Shown here: positions 10,141 to 16,975 of the stretch, in pieces
Numbering within the stretch: the first letter of the stretch is position 1
How the letters are laid out: the number at the start of each line of letters is the position of its first letter
Assembly (NCBI GenBank): GCA_910585575.1
Contig: CAJUFS010000002.1
Span: 1-64,000, forward strand
Source: an uncultured Adlercreutzia sp.
Lineage (GTDB): Bacteria > Actinomycetota > Coriobacteriia > Coriobacteriales > Eggerthellaceae
Length of the DNA: 64,000 nucleotides
Direction of reading: 5' to 3'
Made by a program: the position numbers and the translations under genes
The notes under the pieces: model-generated
The model's input: only the letters and a program-made list of their open reading frames with translations
Database searches by the model: none
What the model was told of the DNA's origin: nothing

Positions 10141-11802
10141 TTACAGGGGTTCGTTCTCAAGCACGAAGGTTTCGTCCAGTACTACTTTCATGGCCCACGG
10201 GGGCACGGGGGCACTGTGGGCCGCATCGTCGGAATCTAGAAACACAAAGGCGGTTTCGTAGGCGGGGCGATGCTTGGGGTAGGTGCCCTGGCCGTCGGTG
10301 AAGTAAATGAGGCCGCCTAAATCGTCCAGGTCGCCACGCATAAGGGCCTCGTCGACGTAGTCGAACACCGGGCGGAAATCGGTACCGCCCAAACCGCGGA
10401 TTTCCAGGTGATCCAGGTAGCGGTCAAGGTCGCGCAGGCTCTCGATGCGGGTGACATCGGTCACGGCGGCGTCGCACTGGATGATGAGCACGTTCATTTT
10501 CGAGAAGAAGCTAGTCTCGTCGGCCAAGATGGAGTAGGTGCGCTCGATGAACTTACGCACCAGGCCGTCTTTGGTGGACGCCGAGGTGTCGATGGCAATA
10601 ACGAAGTCGCGAATGCGCTTCTCTTCGGCAAATTCCACGGGTTCCACCAGGGGCAAGTTGCCGTAAAGGGAAAGGCCGTAGCAGTAGAACACGTAGTCGA
10701 ACTCATCGTCGTTCACGCGAATCTGCTCGCCCATGCGGGCGAATTTGCGCAGAAAAGCGCGGTAGTCGTGCTTTTCGCGGGTGACCTTGCGCAGGTTCAT
10801 GGCCAAGTTCGAGCCCTCGATGCCCCACAGACGCGCGTAGGCATCCAGCTGAATGCCCATTTCCAAGGCGGCGTTTTCCCACTGCTCGCGGGAGCGGTCC
10901 AGCTGCACCGTGTCCGCCAGGCGCTCGCCCACGGCGGGCGCAGCGTTTTGGGGCGCTTCTTTCTGGGTGATGTCGGCCGACCCCATGGCCTGCTCGGCCT
11001 TGTGCGAATAGGGGGCGTCCTCAGCTTCTTCGGGCATGTCCATGTCAGTGCCGGAAATGCCGGCTTTGCCTGCGGGCGCCGCGCGGCGGCCTTCGCCCTC
11101 GGCGGCGTCGCCCTCTTCGGGGGCGCCTGCGGCCCCTTCGCCGATGGCGATGGCGTGCCAGGGACGGTGATCGTCGACGTAGAAGCGCGCGCCCAGGCGG
11201 GCCAGGTCTTCGTCGGTGGCGCCGTTCGCTCGCCGCTCGCGCAGGGCGGCGTAGACGCGCTCGGCGGTCATGAGACCTGCCTCTTCGGCCATGCGCTCCA
11301 GCTCGGGACGGCAGGCTGCAGCTTGGGGTGTGCGCGTAGCGGGTAAGTCCAGCTGGTCGATGACTGATTCCACTACCATGTCGCAGGCGATGTCCCACAA
11401 ATCGGGCTCGATGCCGGCGCCGGGATACAGGTGCAGGAACACGTTGTGGAGAATGATGTGCAGGTAGGCGCGGGCTGCCGAGGCGCTGTCCGTGGCATAG
11501 AGACGCGCCCACCAGGCGGGGTCGAAGCGCAGATGCGCACCGTCGGCGGCGAAGGTGGCGCCCGTCAGGGGCAAGGGCTCCAGGCGCGCGAACGCAGCGC
11601 TCATAAAGCGCAGGCTGACCAGCAGTTCGTTCTGCACCAGAGCCAGGGCGTCAAGAGCGAGGGGAGTGAGGGAGGAGGCCGCGCCGCCGCTTGAGTTGCG
11701 TGAAGAAGCCGATGAGCCGGAGGAAGGGGCCGCTGCCGGGGAGGAAGGAGCCGGTGCCAGCGAGGAAGAAGGCAATGGCGCGGAAGTAGTGCGTTCCTGC
11801 AT
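10141..11802 (-). CDS. DUF2201-type protein: metallopeptidase-like domain plus VWA-like domain
   Basis: A 553-residue protein from an ATG preceded by AAGGAGGG (chosen over a longer in-frame reading). After a low-complexity Ser/Ala/Pro N-terminus, residues of about 45-160 resemble the putative metallopeptidase domain of the DUF2201 family (HIILHNVFLHL...IACDMVVES), but the usual HExxH Glu is Ile. An acidic Ala/Gly linker follows. The C-terminal VWA-like domain has an apparently intact MIDAS: DTSAS, a GGTDFRP Thr and FTDGQG. It likely works with the AAA+ ATPase encoded 22 bp downstream. It is divergent from the leucine-rich-repeat gene at 11918. Loss of the catalytic Glu suggests a binding rather than proteolytic role. 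Confidence 0.82.
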   Translation of the reverse strand: MQERTTSAPLPSSSLAPAPSSPAAAPSSGSSASSRNSSGGAASSLTPLALDALALVQNELLVSLRFMSAAFARLEPLPLTGATFAADGAHLRFDPAWWARLYATDSASAARAYLHIILHNVFLHLYPGAGIEPDLWDIACDMVVESVIDQLDLPATRTPQAAACRPELERMAEEAGLMTAERVYAALRERRANGATDEDLARLGARFYVDDHRPWHAIAIGEGAAGAPEEGDAAEGEGRRAAPAGKAGISGTDMDMPEEAEDAPYSHKAEQAMGSADITQKEAPQNAAPAVGERLADTVQLDRSREQWENAALEMGIQLDAYARLWGIEGSNLAMNLRKVTREKHDYRAFLRKFARMGEQIRVNDDEFDYVFYCYGLSLYGNLPLVEPVEFAEEKRIRDFVIAIDTSASTKDGLVRKFIERTYSILADETSFFSKMNVLIIQCDAAVTDVTRIESLRDLDRYLDHLEIRGLGGTDFRPVFDYVDEALMRGDLDDLGGLIYFTDGQGTYPKHRPAYETAFVFLDSDDAAHSAPVPPWAMKVVLDETFVLENEPL

Positions 11803-11917
11803 GGTCCCTCCTTTGCTCGCCCGTCCCCTTGCTTCGCTGCTCGCCCGTAGTGTAGCATGGCGCAGAAAGGCGGTAAACGCTGGGGAGAGGCCTCTTTTGG
11901 GAAGGTGCACAAAAGTT

Positions 11918-14407
11918 ATGAGCGATCACTACCTGGTTAACCGAGACGGCTTCACTGCGTTAAGTGAGATCATTGCGCAAACGCAACAGCATCCGTTGGA
12001 GCTTTCCCTCGACGAGGTAACTGTCGAGATTCCCGGGCATCCCATTGAAGGGGAGAACTGGGCGCCCCAGCTAGCGCCTTTCAAGCCTTGGGTGCACGAT
12101 GCCGCCCTCGATGAGCGTAACGAGCTCGACGGCACTGATGGCGACCTGCTTATTGTGGGCGCGCTTGGCATGGGCATCTCCGACGAGGAGCGCGAGTCCC
12201 TGATCGGCGATGCGGTGCACGGCGCTGGGCCGAAGGCGGCGGTTGGGAGGGCGGATGCGGCATCTTCGACTGCTGGCATGGCACCTCATCAGCTCTGGGA
12301 AGCGGGTTTAACGCCGCCGTGGCGCGGTGAAGAATCGCAGGGCGGAGATAGCGCGAGCGGTGCTGCACATAGTTGCCGTGAAACACTCGATTACGACCGT
12401 GAAACACCCCTTGCTAGCCGTGAAACACCGAGCGAAATCCGTGAAACAATTGCACTCAATGGCGTTGCCGGCGAAGAAGAACGCTTCGCGCTCAATGTGC
12501 CCGTGAAAGTACGCGAGGACGGCGAGGGCTACGCGCTGTCTGCTGTGCATCTTTCGGTGCTAGCCGAGCACGGGCTTCCTGCCGATAACTTGGTAGTTGT
12601 CGTGCCGTCGTCTATTGGAGGACGCCCTGTGGTGCGCATTGCCTCCGAGGCCTTCGCGCGCCGTTTCACTAGTGGCGTGCGCGTGCGGCTCCTGGTGGTT
12701 CCGGATAGCGTAGAGGTGGTAGGCGCCCAAGCTTTCGGCTCGGTATGCGCCGAGACGATCTACCTAGGTCGCAACGTGCGCACCTGCGATCCCGACCCTC
12801 TCGACATGGCGCTTCCTTCGCCGCGCCTGGAAGCCCGTCGCTATCAGGTGCATCCCCAGAATGAAACATTCTTCGTGCAAGACGGCTGCCTGATGGAGCG
12901 GTTGCGCGGGAGCGCCGATGGCAATGCCGCGCATGGAGGCGCGGTACCCTGCGAAAACGGCATGGGCGCCAACGAAGCCGCGGCGTGCGATTCCGATATG
13001 TGCGAAAACGCCGCAGTTTGCGCGTCCCGTGCAAGGGAGGACAAAGCAGCGTCCGCGGAGGACTCTGGATCGGCGCTTGCTTCCGCAGCCTCGCCTCGCC
13101 CTGCTGTGCCGTCGCGACTCCTCTTCGTTGAGGCGCCCTACGATGAGGAAGTGGCGCTCCCCCCGGGCATCTGTATCATGGGTGCGGCTGCTTTTGCGAA
13201 GGGCTGCCCCCCGCCGCGGGTGCTAGATGCGCCCTTATCGCTTGAGCGCGTCGACGGCTCGGTGCCCCCAGAGACCCTTTGGCGATCGGACAACCCCGCA
13301 GCATTGAAGCGCGTTGTCGCCCGCTGCGGCGGTCGCATTACCGACTATCAAGCGGTTGAACAGGAAGAATGCTGGTACGGATTCAGTGCGACGCATGAAG
13401 AGGATGGTCTGCCCGATGATGTGCGTATGGAAGTGAGCCGGGCGATGGATGGCGACGCTTGCATTGCGTCCGGAGCTGCGCGTTCATCCTCTGTTGCCCG
13501 CGAGGCTCATCTCGTGGCTGGACCGCCTGCGCCGGATTCGGTTTCGCGGCGTTTCTCGTCGGCAGCTCACGCCCGCGTGCAGGGGGCTGCCATGCTTTCG
13601 CCCCGCGAAATTGCCGCTAGTGCTGCCAGTGCCATGGTGGCGCCTGTCTCCACGGCTGATCGCCTTGCGCTGCCGCGGGCCGTGGAAGGAGCCGCGCTCA
13701 CGGCCATAGCCGAGCGCGCCTTGATCACGGCGCCGGCCACCCTGATCATCCCCGAAACGGTCCGCGTCATTGCCGATGGCAACACCGCGAAGGGGACCCG
13801 CAAACTCATGCTGTCCGAGGGGCTGCAAAGCATCGGCGCTCACTGCTTCTGCTCGCGCACGCTAGTGGGGCCGGTGCTCATCCCCGCCACCGTTACCTCC
13901 ATCGGCGAGGGCAGTTTCGAGTACGCCGTGGTGCGCCTAGCCGCAGCCGATACCGTCGTCCATATCACCTCCGACCAGCTCATCAGCTGTTTCTTGACCG
14001 ACGCACCCGACGGCATTCCCTTCGATTTCGAGCGTTACGACACCCAGCTACTGGCCGGACGTGGCTTGCCTGATCATTTGGGTGCCCTGCTCCACCGCTT
14101 GGCGGCACCTTTCCGCTTGGAACCCGCCATGGCCGCGCGCATAGTGGATGCGCTGCGCGAACGAGCGACGGACGCCATGGCCGCCGTGGCCCGCGAGGGG
14201 GACATTGCCCTCGTGCGCGCATTGGCCGAAGAGGGCTTTCTTGATGACGAAGCGCTCTTCGAGCATCAAATCGAGCGCCTGCGCGCCAGCAATCGCACCG
14301 ACTGCGTGCTCTACCTCATGAACTGGCATCGTGACCGTCAGGAAGCCGCCCGCGCCACCTCAGCCGCCGCCAAGCCCCAACGAGCTCGCGACCGCTTCGC
14401 ACTTTGA
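11918..14407 (+). CDS. Large cytoplasmic leucine-rich-repeat (BspA-like LRR_5) protein
   Basis: An 829-residue protein starting MSDHYLVNRDG; the ribosome site is weak (GGGAAGG about 12 bases upstream). It has no signal peptide or membrane segment. Two blocks look like LRR_5/BspA repeats: about residues 220-290 (LLVVPDSVEVVGAQAFGS) and 590-680 (LIIPETVRVIADG, LMLSEGLQSIGAHCF, VLIPATVTSIGEGSFEY). Between them are long low-complexity stretches, including four heptads beginning with RET at about 150-178. The C-terminal ~120 residues are helical and charged. It is divergent from the VWA/AAA+ pair with a 115-bp shared upstream region, so the three may form one system. No function can be assigned. 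Confidence 0.75.
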   Translation: MSDHYLVNRDGFTALSEIIAQTQQHPLELSLDEVTVEIPGHPIEGENWAPQLAPFKPWVHDAALDERNELDGTDGDLLIVGALGMGISDEERESLIGDAVHGAGPKAAVGRADAASSTAGMAPHQLWEAGLTPPWRGEESQGGDSASGAAHSCRETLDYDRETPLASRETPSEIRETIALNGVAGEEERFALNVPVKVREDGEGYALSAVHLSVLAEHGLPADNLVVVVPSSIGGRPVVRIASEAFARRFTSGVRVRLLVVPDSVEVVGAQAFGSVCAETIYLGRNVRTCDPDPLDMALPSPRLEARRYQVHPQNETFFVQDGCLMERLRGSADGNAAHGGAVPCENGMGANEAAACDSDMCENAAVCASRAREDKAASAEDSGSALASAASPRPAVPSRLLFVEAPYDEEVALPPGICIMGAAAFAKGCPPPRVLDAPLSLERVDGSVPPETLWRSDNPAALKRVVARCGGRITDYQAVEQEECWYGFSATHEEDGLPDDVRMEVSRAMDGDACIASGAARSSSVAREAHLVAGPPAPDSVSRRFSSAAHARVQGAAMLSPREIAASAASAMVAPVSTADRLALPRAVEGAALTAIAERALITAPATLIIPETVRVIADGNTAKGTRKLMLSEGLQSIGAHCFCSRTLVGPVLIPATVTSIGEGSFEYAVVRLAAADTVVHITSDQLISCFLTDAPDGIPFDFERYDTQLLAGRGLPDHLGALLHRLAAPFRLEPAMAARIVDALRERATDAMAAVAREGDIALVRALAEEGFLDDEALFEHQIERLRASNRTDCVLYLMNWHRDRQEAARATSAAAKPQRARDRFAL
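12371..12454 (+). repeat. Four 21-bp tandem repeats within the LRR gene
   Basis: The motif CGTGAAACA recurs four times at exact 21-base spacing, starting at about 12377, 12398, 12419 and 12440. It encodes consecutive heptads RETLDYD, RETPLAS, RETPSEI and RETIALN. The period keeps frame, so copy-number change would not disrupt the gene. Confidence 0.8.
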
Positions 14408-15021
14408 AGGGTGCGATCGAACTCTTCAGCAAGGCCGCGAGACACACTGGCTGTGCGCTAAAGGACGGTGAATGTCCTGCAAAGATGCTCGGCCAAGTAA
14501 GGAGTTGTTTCAGCCAAGACCCTGGAGAAGCTGATCGATGATGCCCTCTCTGCCCACGTGCGCTCAGGGCGGCTTCCAGAGCTAGGGTGCTGCGAAGGCA
14601 TGCCGGGGGATACTGAGATGCGTTTTCTTCTCGAAGGTGTTATCAGGCGCCGTCGAATCTGGCCAATCAATCTGGCCAATCAGCGGGTGTTTTCCATCCG
14701 CGACGCGAAAAAGAGGAGTTTTTGGCCAATCACCCTACAATTTCCGTCGATTTTCTTTTGTCTGGGAAAACCGCGCTTTTGCGGCAAGCTCCTGATCTGG
14801 GAAAATGCCGACAGGCAATTTGCTTGATGGAAATCACCCTCTGATTGGCCACCGAATCGACGGAAAACGGGGTTCGATTGGCCAAAAAGTTCCTATTAAC
14901 GTCGTGTCGATGGAAAATACCCTCTGGTTGGCCACGCTGGACGCCGCGGGAGACGACGGAACCTGAACCCGTCGTCTGGACCCGTCGCATTCTCTTTCGC
15001 CGGCAGCGCACACGCGGCTCC
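14408..15021. other. Gene-free 614-bp region with repeat cluster
   Basis: No convincing gene is present between the LRR gene stop and the convergent LuxR gene stop. The right half is AT-richer than its flanks and carries five copies of a ~26-bp element (listed separately), a CCGC/GCGG mini-hairpin at about 14771-14784, and two TCTGGGAAAA motifs (14761-14770 and 14796-14805). A third TCTGGGAAAA lies upstream of the LuxR gene at 16745. Confidence 0.7.
14660..14934. repeat. Cluster of five imperfect ~26-bp repeats (GAYGGAAA ... TTGGCCA)
   Basis: Copies lie at 14673-14698 and 14722-14752 on the minus strand, and at 14826-14851, 14857-14884 and 14909-14934 on the plus strand. Each begins GAYGGAAA and ends TTGGCCA; the 14826 and 14909 copies agree at 23 of 26 positions. 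An extra TGGCCAATCA fragment lies at 14660-14669. The two left copies are inverted relative to the three right copies, with the TGGCCA ends pointing outward. Irregular spacing (4 to about 75 bp) and mixed orientation do not fit a CRISPR array. Confidence 0.8.
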
Positions 15022-16647
15022 CTACCCTTCGGCGGGTTCGAAGCTTTCTACCAGATCGATCAGCTCCTGGCGTTTGTGCACGTCCAACTTGCTGTAGATG
15101 CGCTTCGAATGGGTGCGGATGGTGTTCTCGGACACTACTAGCATCTCGGCAATGCGGGCCACGGAATTGCCGCGGGCAATCAGCTCGGCCACCTCGGTCT
15201 CGCGGGCCGACAGGCCATAGGCTTCGCGCACCATGGCCATTTGCTTGGAGAACCGATCGCGGTATTCGCTCTCGGGGTGGTTGTCGGGCTTGCTCCCTAG
15301 AGCGTCAAAGGCCGTGCCCTGGTGCTGGGTTGTGATTTCTCCCGTCAGCGTCGCGATCCCCGTTGGCCCACCGGCAGCTGCTGATGCCTCGTCTTCGTGA
15401 ACACCCGCCGACGCCTGCGGGCGGCGCAGGGCCATCAGCTCGATCTCGTCGGCGGTGCTCTGGCCCATGGCCGAGCGGAAGCCGCCCTGGCCGATGAAGT
15501 ACATGATGCCCAAAAGCCAAATGGCCACCACAACCACCAGCACCACCGAAGGCGCTCCAAACATGACCAGGGATTCCACGTAATGGCCGCCAATGAAGCC
15601 CACGTCGTGCAGGGCGTACACGATGCCGCCAAACAGGCCGTACACGAACACCGGGTTGATGCCGCCGTCGCGGGCCAGCTGAGCGCATTGGATCATCATC
15701 AGCATGATGGCCACGCTCCACAGCGCGTACAGCACCGCCGCCAGGGTGCGGGCATACTCGGGTCCCGCCAGGGGCAGCACCAGCAGCGCGGTGGTAACCA
15801 GGGGGAAGAACACGCGGTAGGCAGTGCCCACGCTGAAGCGTAGGTTCTTCACCGTCCAAGCACCCAGCAGCGCCACGGCAGCCACCAGGGTGGCCAGCAT
15901 CGACAGCACGTTTACCAAAGAGCCCACCGAGGGCTCCACCACGGCGAGCGACCGCATGATGCCGGTGCAAAAGCCAAGGGCGCCTATGGCCAAAGCCGGA
16001 CGCCACAAGTGCGAGGCCACATGACGATAGGTGCGCGGATGGTCGCGGGGAATGTCCTCGAACATGGGTTGGTCGAGGTCGATGGTGCGGCTTTTCAGCA
16101 CCACGGCCAGGCCGAACAGCGGCAGAAACACCAGTGGAATAAGGTAGGCCGTTACGGCCACGGGAATCAGATACAGGGCGAAGTACAGCAGCGAGCCCCA
16201 AGCCGTACCTACAATAAGATTGCGATTACCCTCCTCGGCCTCTTGGCTGGCGAAGAGCCGTTGCCACAGCATGTAGAACCCCGCCGACCCCAGGCCTAAA
16301 AGACCGCCGCCTGCACATGCCAGCGGCAGGGCCGCTTCGGGGAAGTAAATTCCTCCGATAAGCAAGCACCAACCAAGGAGATAGGGCGTCACGACGATCT
16401 TGACGAGGAAATGGCGCGTTTGCTCGGGAAAGAAATACGTTCCCACGGCGCTTGCGAAAAAGCTCAGAGCGAACACCACCGACTGCGCCAGAAAGAACCA
16501 GAACAGCACTGAGGGAGTTTGGAAGTCCATGGGCAGGAAGGGAAACGATCCGCCCCAGACGCTGGCGGCGTTGATGGCCAGAAACAGGCCGTACCCAAGC
16601 GAAGCCACGTTCGGCTTGAGCATCATTATGAACGTCGGTGTCTGCAC
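15022..16647 (-). CDS. LuxR-type regulator with ~12 transmembrane segments
   Basis: A 541-residue protein. About residues 10-410 are a series of roughly twelve hydrophobic helices resembling a transporter-like sensor. The C-terminal ~65 residues are a LuxR helix-turn-helix (LSARETEVAELIARGNSVARIAEMLVVSENTIRTHSKRIYSKL). Membrane-embedded LuxR regulators next to molybdoenzyme operons are a known theme in Eggerthellaceae. It is divergent from the dmsA gene at 16976, its likely target. The GTG at 16647 is preferred because GGGAGGGGA lies eight bases upstream; ATG codons at 16626/16623 lack such a site, and the upstream in-frame reading to 16782 would run through the operator region. Its paralogue at 22385 has the same design. 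Confidence 0.85.
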   Translation of the reverse strand: MQTPTFIMMLKPNVASLGYGLFLAINAASVWGGSFPFLPMDFQTPSVLFWFFLAQSVVFALSFFASAVGTYFFPEQTRHFLVKIVVTPYLLGWCLLIGGIYFPEAALPLACAGGGLLGLGSAGFYMLWQRLFASQEAEEGNRNLIVGTAWGSLLYFALYLIPVAVTAYLIPLVFLPLFGLAVVLKSRTIDLDQPMFEDIPRDHPRTYRHVASHLWRPALAIGALGFCTGIMRSLAVVEPSVGSLVNVLSMLATLVAAVALLGAWTVKNLRFSVGTAYRVFFPLVTTALLVLPLAGPEYARTLAAVLYALWSVAIMLMMIQCAQLARDGGINPVFVYGLFGGIVYALHDVGFIGGHYVESLVMFGAPSVVLVVVVAIWLLGIMYFIGQGGFRSAMGQSTADEIELMALRRPQASAGVHEDEASAAAGGPTGIATLTGEITTQHQGTAFDALGSKPDNHPESEYRDRFSKQMAMVREAYGLSARETEVAELIARGNSVARIAEMLVVSENTIRTHSKRIYSKLDVHKRQELIDLVESFEPAEG

Positions 16648-16975
16648 GCGATTCGTCCCCTCCCACTTGTCTGATAGTATAACGGCTTCGCAGGGTGCAG
16701 GAGGGACGGCTGCGCAAGGGTCACCCGAGCAACCACCTTTTTGATCTGGGAAAACGGGAAATTCACATGAGTTATGTGACACGGCGGGATTGCTTTGCAG
16801 CCTACAATGCAGCCCGACGGAGAAACCCGAAGGGGGCTTCGCCGCGAGGGCTCGAGGGCAAATTGAGGAGGCCGTCGAGCGAAGAGGAGGCTTGCCGTTC
16901 GCATTGAACGGCGGGCAAGGCGGAAGCCCGAAGCGCTACGCTGAGGGTGGACGAAACAAGAAAGAGGGAGGGACC
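16648..16975. other. Divergent LuxR/dmsA-1 control region
   Basis: This 328-bp region separates the LuxR gene from the divergent dmsA. It holds TCTGGGAAAA (16745-16754) and an inverted repeat TCACAT-N5-ATGTGA (16763-16779). A GAGGGAGGG ribosome site precedes dmsA. Clear promoter hexamers could not be assigned. The reading frame that opens upstream of dmsA in this region is not supported as coding because the Tat signal begins at 16976. Confidence 0.6.
16763..16779. promoter_or_regulatory. Inverted repeat TCACAT-N5-ATGTGA, candidate LuxR operator
   Basis: A perfect 6-bp inverted repeat with a 5-base spacer lies in the divergent region between the LuxR gene and dmsA-1. Its size and position fit a dimeric regulator site. 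Binding by the adjacent LuxR protein is inferred. Confidence 0.45.

Noticed and set aside
14660..14934. Reading the repeat cluster as a CRISPR array.
   Set aside because: Copies differ in sequence, orientation and spacing, and no cas genes are in the window.
14458..15141. Short frames of 70-98 codons across the repeat cluster.
   Set aside because: No ribosome sites or recognisable domains. The shared peptide bits only reflect the DNA repeats.
15022..16782. Longer start for the module 1 LuxR protein at 16782.
   Set aside because: It would run through the inverted repeat and probable promoter region and adds a non-homologous 45-residue leader. The GTG at 16647 has a strong ribosome site and aligns better with the paralogue.
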